This document shows, piece by piece, positions 23,999-31,475 of a stretch of DNA of 40,676 nt. Origin of the DNA: Treponema sp. (GTDB taxonomy: Bacteria; Spirochaetota; Spirochaetia; Treponematales; Treponemataceae); assembly GCA_024687165.1 (NCBI GenBank), contig JAILEY010000002.1, forward strand, positions 1 through 40,676. The letters are read 5' to 3'. The position numbers and the translations under genes were made by a program. Below the pieces are notes generated by a model. That model did not search any database and had not been told where the DNA came from. It saw only the letters and a list, made by a program, of their open reading frames with translations. How positions within the stretch are numbered: the first letter of the stretch is position 1; each line of letters begins with the position of its first letter.

Positions 23999-24901
23999 AT
24001 GGAAAACAAGAGCATTAGAGAAGCTTACGGTGAGTATTTTAAGGCTATGCTGACAAATTCGGTTGCAGCAGCAAAAATCGATGCATCAAATGTTTATCAG
24101 CCTGCAAACAAAAAAAACAAGGAATTTATCGACAAACTTGTTTCTGACAATCTTGATCCGGAAAGTTATTTTGAAAAACTGGATAATTTTGTTGAATTCT
24201 TTAATCAGGTTAAGGCTGGAAAAAACGGACTTCTGCTTCTTGAACATTATTCGAATACAGACCTCCCTGAATTCATTTATATGCTTGAACATAATTCTGA
24301 AGGTAAGCTTGCAGAATTTGCAGATAAAATTGTTGCGATTGCCGGAATGAAACTTAATGAAGCTAATCCTGCAGTTCGTGCATTTGCAGAAAGTTTCAGT
24401 CGTGTTGTAATTTATCCTACACGAAGTCTTACAAAAGCAGAAGCAAATGCTCAGTCAGAAGAAGAAGCAAAAGAAGAAGAAGCAAGAGCAAGAAAAATTA
24501 ATATGGCTGCAATGCGTGCGATGGATGAATGTAAAAAGCGCGGACAGGTAATTCTTGTTTTCCCTTCAGGTACTCGCTACAGACCTGGACATCCGGAAAC
24601 AAAGCGCGGTCTTAAAGAAATCGACAGTTATCTTCGTCTTTTTGATATTGCACTTTTTGTAAGCATTAACGGTTCTGTGCTTCAGATGCAGCCGGGACAT
24701 GAAGAGGATATGCTCAGCGACTTGTGTGTAAGAGATAAGGTTGTGTTTACAGCAAGTCCTGTTATTGAATGCAAAAAATATCGCAAGGAATATCTTGAAA
24801 CTCTTGGTCCGGATTGTGAAGATCCAAAACAGGCAATGATTGATCACGTGATGGAAGTTCTTGATAAGCAGCACGAAGAAACAGAAAAAAAGAGAAAATA
24901 G
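23999..24901 (+). CDS. Glycerolipid acyltransferase (PlsC/GPAT superfamily)
   Basis: A 300-aa enzyme predicted to acylate glycerol-3-phosphate or its 1-acyl derivative in phospholipid synthesis. The HX4D catalytic motif is H83-D88 (LLEHYSNTD). The phosphate-binding motif is FPSGTRYRPG (188-197), with Ser in place of the usual Glu of FPEGTR. No transmembrane helix is obvious. The distribution of motifs resembles soluble glycerol-3-phosphate acyltransferases as much as PlsC, so the substrate is not settled. A charged Glu/Ala segment lies at about 145-165. The GH95-like gene follows after 15 nt. Confidence 0.8.
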   Translation: MENKSIREAYGEYFKAMLTNSVAAAKIDASNVYQPANKKNKEFIDKLVSDNLDPESYFEKLDNFVEFFNQVKAGKNGLLLLEHYSNTDLPEFIYMLEHNSEGKLAEFADKIVAIAGMKLNEANPAVRAFAESFSRVVIYPTRSLTKAEANAQSEEEAKEEEARARKINMAAMRAMDECKKRGQVILVFPSGTRYRPGHPETKRGLKEIDSYLRLFDIALFVSINGSVLQMQPGHEEDMLSDLCVRDKVVFTASPVIECKKYRKEYLETLGPDCEDPKQAMIDHVMEVLDKQHEETEKKRK

Positions 24902-24916
24902 ATTTTACGGGGATTT

Positions 24917-26944
24917 ATGAAAAAGATATGGTACAAAAGTCCGGCAAAAAATTGGGATGAAGCATTTCCTGTTGGAAACGGCAGACTCGGAGCAAAAGTT
25001 TTTGGTAATACAGGTCATGAAATAATTCAGTTTAATGAAGAATCTGTATGGACCGGCGGCTATATTGAGCGTACAAATAAAAGCGCACATAGTTCCCTCA
25101 AAGAAATAAGATCGCTTATTGATCACGAAAGAATAGAAGATGCACAGGAGCTTGTGTACGAAGCTTTTTCTGCAGTTCCTTCTCTGCATCGTTCTTATAA
25201 AAGTGCAGGAGAACTTCATCTTGATTTTTATGATGCTGAACATTTTGCTTTGGAAAATGCAGACGGCTTCAGAAATAATTTTAAAGATGTTGATTCTTAC
25301 AGTCGTGAACTTGATTTTACAAGCGGAATTGCAACAACGGAATTTTCTGTTGAATCGGTTTTAAACAATTCTGATTTTGCACGAAATTCAAACGGCGGAG
25401 CTGTAACTTACAAAAGAGAAGTTTTTGCATCTTTTTCATCAAATACAATCATCATTCATATTTCATCAACAGCACCAAAAAGTGTTTTCTTCAGGGCACA
25501 GATTTTAAAAGATGGTTGTGAAAAAAAATATTCTCTTTCTGATGATACAATCGTTATGCTTGATACAAGCGGTGTTCCTTATGCTGTAATGGCAACTGCT
25601 GTTTCAAGCGGAGGAACTGTGCGTGTCAGAGGAGAAAGCCTCATCGTAGAAAATGCAGATGAAGCAACAATTTATCTTGATGTAGAAAGTGCATACAGTT
25701 TTGGCGGCTACAGAAGAAAGTGTGGTGTAAAAAGATCTTATCCGCTTTCGCTTGCAACAAAATGTGCAGATCTTGCCTTGAAGAGAATCTGTTTTGCAAG
25801 CGGAACTTCATATGAAAATTCCAGAAGAAATCAGGTGGCGGACTTTGCTTCTTTGCTTGAACATGCTGAACTTGAAACAGATAATGAAAATCCTGAAAAG
25901 AAATCTGTAGATGAAATCAAAGAAGATAAAAAATTATCTTTAGAATACGACTGGAATTTTGAGCGGTATAAGTTCAATGCTGGCTGTTCTGCTTTAAGTT
26001 CACTTCCAATGGCAAATATCGGAAACGGACTTTGGAAAAATGAAGATTCAGCTGTAAAAACAGAAGGTTTTGATCTTCTTTCTAAAAAATGCGGAATGAT
26101 TCCTCAGGGTGTCTTTGGTGCAGAAAAATCGGCAGAAGCTTTGTTTAAGTTTTTGAAAACACTTTATAAACACGGCTCTGTCTGTGCAGATGAAATGTAT
26201 AAGTGTCACGGATTTGTTGCTCATAATTCAACAGACATCTGGGGAGATCCATGTCCATGCGGAACAGATTTGAGTTCTTCTTATATTCCTTTGGGAGCAG
26301 CAAAACTTGCACCTTCAGTTCTGGAGTATTATGAATATTCTCTGGATAAAAAGTTCCTTAAGAAAAATTTTTATCTTTTGAAAAATACATGTGATTTCTT
26401 TGCAGATTATCTTGTTTCTGCAGATGAAAATAAAAAAATGATTCTCTCTCCGTCCTTCACAGAAAAAGGTATTTCAGCGGAATCAGAAAATGCAGAAAGT
26501 GTAATCTATGAGCTTTTTGATTCAACGATAAAAGCAATGAAATATCTGAATCAGAATGCGGCTTCAAAGGATTTTGTAAAATATCAGTTTATAAAAAACA
26601 GGCTTTCTCATCATGAAGAAAATACAGCTTCAGGAAATGCCTTCACAGACATAACTTCTTCAATCGTTTCAAGCAGAATTGTAGATGGGCGTGTTGAAAT
26701 CAAACTTTTGAATGGTTTATCAGAAGAACTTAACAGCGGCTCATTAAAGAATGTATGTCTTAAAGGAAAGATTTTTGCGGACATAAGCTGGAAAAATGGA
26801 AATCTTACTGAGGCAAAACTTTTTACAAAACAGGAAGTTAAATTCATTCCGGGCATAATCGTTGTGTATAAAGGAAAATCTTACGATTCTAATATCAGCT
26901 CCGGCACCCTCGATTTGAGAAATGTCCTTCCAAATACTATTTAA
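24917..26944 (+). CDS. GH95-like alpha-L-fucosidase family protein, internally shortened
   Basis: A 675-aa protein with the GH95 N-terminal domain (IWYKSPAKNWDEAFPVGNGR, FNEESVWTGG), the linker and the start of the (alpha/alpha)6 barrel (AHNSTDIWGDPCPCGTD, SPSFTEKGISAESENAESV). After about residue 560 the sequence passes quickly to the C-terminal beta domain (LLNGLSEELNSGSLKNVCLK, DISWKNGNLTEAKLF). The segments HRHLSHL and QIDGNFG, which in GH95 enzymes hold a conserved His and the water-activating Asp, are not found. Length is 80-150 aa below most members. There is no signal peptide, so it is cytoplasmic. Fucosidase activity is doubtful. GGGG precedes the ATG. Confidence 0.75.
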   Translation: MKKIWYKSPAKNWDEAFPVGNGRLGAKVFGNTGHEIIQFNEESVWTGGYIERTNKSAHSSLKEIRSLIDHERIEDAQELVYEAFSAVPSLHRSYKSAGELHLDFYDAEHFALENADGFRNNFKDVDSYSRELDFTSGIATTEFSVESVLNNSDFARNSNGGAVTYKREVFASFSSNTIIIHISSTAPKSVFFRAQILKDGCEKKYSLSDDTIVMLDTSGVPYAVMATAVSSGGTVRVRGESLIVENADEATIYLDVESAYSFGGYRRKCGVKRSYPLSLATKCADLALKRICFASGTSYENSRRNQVADFASLLEHAELETDNENPEKKSVDEIKEDKKLSLEYDWNFERYKFNAGCSALSSLPMANIGNGLWKNEDSAVKTEGFDLLSKKCGMIPQGVFGAEKSAEALFKFLKTLYKHGSVCADEMYKCHGFVAHNSTDIWGDPCPCGTDLSSSYIPLGAAKLAPSVLEYYEYSLDKKFLKKNFYLLKNTCDFFADYLVSADENKKMILSPSFTEKGISAESENAESVIYELFDSTIKAMKYLNQNAASKDFVKYQFIKNRLSHHEENTASGNAFTDITSSIVSSRIVDGRVEIKLLNGLSEELNSGSLKNVCLKGKIFADISWKNGNLTEAKLFTKQEVKFIPGIIVVYKGKSYDSNISSGTLDLRNVLPNTI

Positions 26945-26959
26945 CCTTTGTTCTGTACA

Positions 26960-26996
26960 TTGTAAACAAGGGTGAATTATGGTAAAATCTTTGCCT
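26960..26996 (+). promoter_or_regulatory. Promoter of the def-fmt-PASTA operon
   Basis: TTGTAA (26960-26965), 17-nt spacer, extended -10 TGgTAAAAT (TAAAAT 26983-26988), then 8 nt to the ATG at 26997. The leader would be about 2 nt. An in-frame ATG at 26979 lies upstream of the -10 and so is not transcribed from this promoter. Confidence 0.55.
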
Positions 26997-27569
26997 ATGA
27001 GAATTTGTAAGTTAGGTGAAGAAGTATTACGCACAAAATGTGAAGAAGTAAACCCGGAAGAAATCAATGATGAAATGCGCGCTTTGTTCAACGAAATGTT
27101 TGAAACAATGATCAGTGCAAACGGATGTGGTCTTGCTGCTCCTCAGATTGGTATTTCAAAGAGATTTTTTGTCATCATTGCGGATGATGATGTTAGACGC
27201 GTATTTATTAATCCTGTAATTACAAAAACTTCGTCAGAACTCAGCGATTATGAGGAAGGCTGTCTTTCTTTACCAGGCTTCAGTGAAAGTATAAGACGCC
27301 CTGCAAAGGTTTCGATCAGTGCATTGAATGAATTCGGAAAGCGTTTTGTTATTGAAGATGCAGAAGGACTTTTGGGAAGATGTATTCAGCATGAAAATGA
27401 TCATCTTGACGGAATTCTTTATATTGATCGCGGTGATGAATCAGTTAAAAATGAAATTATAGAAAAATTTAAGAAAAAGGCTGAACGTGCTGCAGAAAAA
27501 GCTGCCGCAAAAGCAAGAAAACAGGCAAGCATTGCAGCTAAGATTGCAGCAAAACAGAACAAAAAATAG
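26997..27569 (+). CDS. def: Peptide deformylase
   Basis: An Fe/Zn hydrolase that removes the N-formyl group from nascent proteins. All three motifs are present: GCGLAAPQIG, EGCLSLP (metal Cys) and QHENDHLDG (metal His pair and catalytic Glu). The start at 26997 gives the usual N-terminus MRICKLGEEVLR. After the last motif there is an unusual tail of about 35 residues, almost all Ala, Lys, Glu and Arg (KAERAAEKAAAKARKQAS). It probably forms a basic helix and might favour ribosome contact; that is inference. fmt follows after 8 nt, the classic pairing of formylation and deformylation genes. Confidence 0.96.
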   Translation: MRICKLGEEVLRTKCEEVNPEEINDEMRALFNEMFETMISANGCGLAAPQIGISKRFFVIIADDDVRRVFINPVITKTSSELSDYEEGCLSLPGFSESIRRPAKVSISALNEFGKRFVIEDAEGLLGRCIQHENDHLDGILYIDRGDESVKNEIIEKFKKKAERAAEKAAAKARKQASIAAKIAAKQNKK

Positions 27570-27577
27570 GAAGATAG

Positions 27578-28591
27578 ATGCTTAGAGTTGTATACGGCGG
27601 TAGTCCTCAGGTAGCAGCAACAATTCTCGAACTTCTTTTGCGTGACAGTGATATGTCAAAGGCAACTCCGGAAGAACAGTATGAAATTGTCGGGGTTCTT
27701 ACAAATCCTCCGTCAGCAAGGGGAAGACATTCTCAGCTTGTACCGACTGAAGTTGAACAGTATGTACGTACATGGAATGAAGCACGCGGTACAGATATAA
27801 AGGTTCTTTGTCCCGAACATGTTTGTGCTCCGGAGCGGGAAATTCTTGCTTCATTAAAGCCTGATATTTTTATTTGTTTCGCATACGGACATATCCTTGG
27901 TCCGAAATTTTTCTCGTTGTTTAAATACGGTGGAATAAATATTCATCCTTCAATTCTTCCAAAATACCGTGGGGCAACTCCAATCAACGAATGTATTTTG
28001 AATATGGATGAAGAGACCGGGTGTTCAATTCAGAAAATGGCTCTTGGGATGGATGAAGGCGACATAATCATCTGTAACAAGTATCGTCTTACCGGAAATG
28101 AAAATGCTGAATATCTTTTGCGTCAGTGTTCAGTTTTTGGCACTGCAATGTTTACACAGTATCTTCGCCAGATTTCACGCACTGGAATTCTTCCGCCTGC
28201 AACACCTCAGATTGGAACACCTTCTTACTGCACAAAAATTAAAAAGGAAGACGGAAAAATCGACTGGAATTATTCTGCAGAAAAAATAGATGCAATGATC
28301 AGGGCATATACACCATGGCCTGGATGCTACACAATGGTAAACGGAGTCCAGCTGAGGATTCTTAAGGGACGTGCTGCAAGTAAAGTTGCAATTCAGGATC
28401 CGTCAGTTCCAAAGCAGACTTCTGCAGTTCCTGGTACGGTCTTAGATTACAATAAGCATCGTGGAATTCTTATTCAGACTGGAAACGGCGTTTTGATTGC
28501 AACCGAACTTCAGTGGCAGTCAAAGAAAGCAATGGATTATAAATCGTTTATGAATGGTGCAAGAAATTTTATAGGCACTGTTCTGGAGTAG
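27578..28591 (+). CDS. fmt: Methionyl-tRNA formyltransferase
   Basis: The 337-aa enzyme formylates Met-tRNAfMet using 10-formyl-tetrahydrofolate. The N-terminal Rossmann domain has LRVVYGGSPQVAATIL, the catalytic region INIHPSILPKYRGATPI and QKMALGMDEGDII. The C-terminal OB-like domain begins around 215 (DGKIDWNYSAEKIDAMIRA, YTPWPGCYT). Length is close to the family norm of 310-330. AGGAAG precedes the ATG. Downstream spacing to the PASTA gene is 3 nt. Confidence 0.96.
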   Translation: MLRVVYGGSPQVAATILELLLRDSDMSKATPEEQYEIVGVLTNPPSARGRHSQLVPTEVEQYVRTWNEARGTDIKVLCPEHVCAPEREILASLKPDIFICFAYGHILGPKFFSLFKYGGINIHPSILPKYRGATPINECILNMDEETGCSIQKMALGMDEGDIIICNKYRLTGNENAEYLLRQCSVFGTAMFTQYLRQISRTGILPPATPQIGTPSYCTKIKKEDGKIDWNYSAEKIDAMIRAYTPWPGCYTMVNGVQLRILKGRAASKVAIQDPSVPKQTSAVPGTVLDYNKHRGILIQTGNGVLIATELQWQSKKAMDYKSFMNGARNFIGTVLE

Positions 28592-28594
28592 GAT

Positions 28595-29632
28595 ATGAAA
28601 AAACTTGAGGTTAAGGATTTAATAAGAAAAATTAAAATTGAAGCAGCGGAATATTCAGAAAATGTTGCTTCTCATGGCAAACTGATTTTAATAACCGTGA
28701 TTTTGACATTTATTGTTATGTTTGCAGTTGCTCTTTCTGTATTTTTTATTTCAGTTCAGGGTGCAGAAAAAGTTCGTGTTCCGAATGTAAAGGGAATGTC
28801 GCTGAATAATGCTATTCTTGAAATGCAGACTCGTGAGCTTTATCCGAAGCTTCAGTTCAGATATTCAGATTTGCCTGGTGAAAAAGGACTTGTAATCGAT
28901 CAGTATCCGAAAGAAGGTTCGATTGTAAAAGCTTATAGATCAATTACTGTTACAGTAAGCCGCGGTGTTCCAATTGAAGAATTTGAAGATTACACAGGAA
29001 AGGATATCGACAGCATACAGAATTCACTTGATCTTGCATTTAGTGGAGCAGATTCTCTTGTAAAGGTTTCACGTCCTGTTTATGTAAAATCTGATGCTCC
29101 TGTTGGAACAATTCTTGAACAGTTTCCTGCAGCAGGTACACCGATTGAAGATTACATGAGACTCCAGTTTGTTGTTAGCAGCGGAAATAAAAATGTTGAA
29201 GTTGAAGTTCCGTCTGTTGAAGGAAAAAGTATTAAGAGCTTCCTTGCACAGCTTAATAACACAAATAATCAGATTACATACAATGTTTCTTTGAGTGAAG
29301 ATTCATCGGCTCCAAGAGAAGGAAAAGTTATTTCGCAGGAAAAGGTTGGAAAAAAGGTTAAGCCTTATTCAAGATCTGATGTAAAAATTGCTGTACGACC
29401 AGCTTCACAGGAATCTTCAAATATTCAGGGGCTGTTTACATATAATCTTCCTGAATATCCTTTTGCAGTCTCTGTAAAACTTGATGCAGTTTCACCGGAT
29501 GGAAATCAGACTACAATTGCTGATTTTAATCATCCTGGAAAAATCATAACAATTCCATACGATGTAAAGAAAGGTTCTACTTTGATTCTTTACGTTATGA
29601 ATGAAGAAAAAACACGCGAAGTTGCAGAATAA
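28595..29632 (+). CDS. Membrane-anchored PASTA-domain protein
   Basis: A 345-aa protein with a short cytoplasmic segment, one transmembrane helix (about 29-52) and three periplasmic PASTA repeats: about 58-127 (VRVPNVKGMSLNNAI to ITVTVSRG), about 130-200 (TILEQFPAAGTPI to LQFVVSSG) and about 204-272 (VEVPSVEGKSIKSFL). PASTA modules bind peptidoglycan fragments or act as spacers in cell-wall enzymes and kinases. No kinase or transpeptidase domain is attached. It is the third gene of the def-fmt operon. A role in sensing or localising to the wall is inferred. Confidence 0.88.
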   Translation: MKKLEVKDLIRKIKIEAAEYSENVASHGKLILITVILTFIVMFAVALSVFFISVQGAEKVRVPNVKGMSLNNAILEMQTRELYPKLQFRYSDLPGEKGLVIDQYPKEGSIVKAYRSITVTVSRGVPIEEFEDYTGKDIDSIQNSLDLAFSGADSLVKVSRPVYVKSDAPVGTILEQFPAAGTPIEDYMRLQFVVSSGNKNVEVEVPSVEGKSIKSFLAQLNNTNNQITYNVSLSEDSSAPREGKVISQEKVGKKVKPYSRSDVKIAVRPASQESSNIQGLFTYNLPEYPFAVSVKLDAVSPDGNQTTIADFNHPGKIITIPYDVKKGSTLILYVMNEEKTREVAE

Positions 29633-29638
29633 AAAAAT

Positions 29639-29668
29639 GGGGCTCCAGTTTAACTGAAGCCCTTTTTT
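29639..29668. terminator. Bidirectional terminator
   Basis: GGGCTCCAGT (29640-29649) pairs with ACTGAAGCCC (29653-29662), with one C-A mismatch and a TTA loop. T-run on the + side (29663-29668) and A-run (T on the - strand) on the other side (29631-29637), so it can serve both convergent operons. Confidence 0.85.
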
Positions 29669-29674
29669 ATTGCT

Positions 29675-31105
29675 TTACAGCTTATCAATAAGCATTGAAC
29701 ATTTTCCGCTTGGAATTGGAAGCGTCTTCTTTTTCTGATCAAGAATGTTGATTGTAAAGTAATACAATTTTTCACTTTCCATCTGAATTTCCCAGCCTCG
29801 GTTGCTCTTGTTACTTAAAATTGTAATAAGATTACGCTTGAGGGAAAGCTTTTCAATTCCCATAGTTTCAAGGTTCGGAATAATCCAGTCTACAGTTTTT
29901 CTTGGAAGACTTATGTTTAAGCCGATAACGTTTTCAATCATAAGTGCAACGGTAGAAAGACCAATATAGTGCAGGAATTTTTTACGTGGGAATTCCTTTT
30001 CTGAACGGCAGGTTGCAGGACCTTCTTTGCAAGGCATATAAGCTTCGTAAAGATCTCCTTTCTGCTTTGTGTTTATTGGGCTTAAGCCTTCAAGAATAAA
30101 ATACAGGTGGCGGATTGCACATTCACGGGCAAAGGCAAAACGCTGGTATTTTTCAAGTCCCTTAATAATCATGAAGTTGAACGGAGCAAGAACAGATCCG
30201 CGGAAGCCTTCTCCAGTTTCTTTAAAGTCGCTGCTGTCTACACTCAAAGTTGGGAACGGATGCTCGGTACCGAATGTTTTTGGATTGCTTAAGTGTGCAA
30301 TAAGAGTATCTGCTCTGTCTGCATTTGGAAGTTCAGCAAGAAGCGGCCAGAATCCGGCGATTGTTTTCTGAGGAAGTCTTGCTTCGTTTTTGTCCAGATC
30401 GTGGTAGAAGCCTGTTTCTGTATCCCACATAAGGCTGTTGATTCTTGTTTTAAGGCTGAAGTACATCTTTTTGTACATGAAACTGAGTTCCTTGTCATTA
30501 AGAATGTCTCCAAGTGCACTCATGTGAGCAACATTTATAGCCATACAACTGTTAAAATCTACAGGATAAACACAGCCTTTTCTCGGTGAATTGAACATTG
30601 TACTTGCTTCATGTGGAACAGCATAAAGTCCGTTCGGCTGCTTGAATTTTTTATCGATCCACTCCATGTATTTCTGGAGAGTCGGCATGATTTCCTTGAT
30701 GCGTCTCTTGTTTGCACCCTTGTGGTAAAGGTTGAATTCTGCCCATGCAAAAAGAGGAAGCCCGATTCCTTCAGGGTTTTTCTTGTCTAAAATCGGTTTA
30801 TTTGTTTTAACATCATACTTCCAGCGGATTGCACCGTCTGCTTCCTGACGTTCGTAGAAATAATCAATATTTTTGCTTGCCGGATAATTTCTGTTTGAGT
30901 AAACAAGGAAAAATGATGAAAGAATTGATTCAAACTGGTCCAGAACATGTTTTCCTTCTGACGGATAAACAAAATACCCATCTTCACTTTCATCGCCCGA
31001 TTTTGGATCAAGCCAGTATTCCGAAAGTCTGTTCCATGTTTTGTCATAAATGTCTACAAAATCCTGATCATAGAAGTGGATTTTTGGAAAATCTCGTTTG
31101 TTCAC
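29675..31105 (-). CDS. (alpha/alpha)6-barrel glycoside hydrolase-like protein (MGH1/GH63/trehalase-like)
   Basis: A cytoplasmic protein of 476 aa resembling the MGH1/GH63/trehalase-like (alpha/alpha)6-barrel glycosidases. Typical blocks are FYERQEADGAIRWKYDVKTN, GIGLPLFAWAEFNLYHKG, EASTMFNSP, VDFNSCMAINVAHMSALGDI, LMWDTETGFYHDLD and GFWPLLAELPNADRADTLIAHL, then GEGFRGSVLAPFNFMIIKGL. Substrate is not readable. The preferred start is GTG at 31105 (VNKRDFPKIHF) because AGGAGC lies 6-7 nt upstream. A longer reading begins with another GTG at 31144, which overlaps the TATAAT at 31145-31150. Confidence 0.72.
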   Translation of the reverse strand: MNKRDFPKIHFYDQDFVDIYDKTWNRLSEYWLDPKSGDESEDGYFVYPSEGKHVLDQFESILSSFFLVYSNRNYPASKNIDYFYERQEADGAIRWKYDVKTNKPILDKKNPEGIGLPLFAWAEFNLYHKGANKRRIKEIMPTLQKYMEWIDKKFKQPNGLYAVPHEASTMFNSPRKGCVYPVDFNSCMAINVAHMSALGDILNDKELSFMYKKMYFSLKTRINSLMWDTETGFYHDLDKNEARLPQKTIAGFWPLLAELPNADRADTLIAHLSNPKTFGTEHPFPTLSVDSSDFKETGEGFRGSVLAPFNFMIIKGLEKYQRFAFARECAIRHLYFILEGLSPINTKQKGDLYEAYMPCKEGPATCRSEKEFPRKKFLHYIGLSTVALMIENVIGLNISLPRKTVDWIIPNLETMGIEKLSLKRNLITILSNKSNRGWEIQMESEKLYYFTINILDQKKKTLPIPSGKCSMLIDKL

Positions 31106-31144
31106 AATAGCTCCTGCAAGAAACTTTTTTCGATAATAATGCAC

Positions 31145-31150
31145 ATTATA
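31145..31150 (-). promoter_or_regulatory. -10 box of the glycosidase-like gene
   Basis: Consensus TATAAT on the - strand, about 36 nt upstream of the chosen GTG start, leaving room for the AGGAGC Shine-Dalgarno. No convincing -35 is seen at 16-18 nt spacing. Confidence 0.4.
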
Positions 31151-31224
31151 ACATAGAATTTGCTAAATCGTTTAAAAAATATAGAAAAAAATTGAATTTC
31201 TTGGAAATTTTTGCATTTTTGAAG

Positions 31225-31357
31225 AAAAAACACCGGCTACCAGAAAAGACACGGCTGTTACGCACGGTGCAAGGTAATTGGAATCCGACGTTTTTTGTGT
31301 TCTTACGAACCTTGCAAGCGCTTCACAGCCGTTCTGCTTTTCTTATCGCCGGTGTTT
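31225..31357 (-). ncRNA. Interrupted 130-bp palindrome; candidate structured small RNA
   Basis: Four nested pairings are visible: AAACACCGGC (31228-31237) with GCCGGTGTTT (31348-31357), AGAAAAG (31242-31248) with CTTTTCT (31337-31343), CGGCTGT (31252-31258) with ACAGCCG (31325-31331), and TGCAAGGT (31268-31275) with ACCTTGCA (31309-31316). Internal loops are 4x4, 3x5 and 9x8, and the apical loop is 33 nt. On the - strand a TACAAT lies directly before the 5' arm (-35 TTGTTG is poor) and the 3' arm ends in six U residues, consistent with a 125-135 nt RNA whose ends pair. A mobile palindromic unit is the main alternative. It fills most of the 315-bp gene-free interval 31148-31462. Confidence 0.45.
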
Positions 31358-31441
31358 ATTGTATATATTCCAGCGCGACAACAACAAACAGAATATTTTC
31401 GTTCCACTCAATACTTCCTCGCGCCAATTTTGTTTGTTTTA

Positions 31442-31475
31442 TAAAAAACGGCTGTGGATATTTCACAGCTGTTCT
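31442..31475 (-). terminator. Terminator of the 31463-33328 gene
   Basis: On the - strand AACAGCTGTG pairs with CACAGCCGTT (one mismatch) around a short loop, then six T residues. The 5' arm includes the end of the coding sequence and its TGA stop. Confidence 0.75.

Noticed and set aside
26979-26996. Upstream ATG for peptide deformylase
   Set aside because: It lies before the -10 box and adds six residues not seen at the family N-terminus.
31225-31357. Palindrome as an integron attC site
   Set aside because: The ends carry AAACACCGGC/GCCGGTGTTT and no GTTRRRY or RYYYAAC core, and no cassette-like gene is attached.
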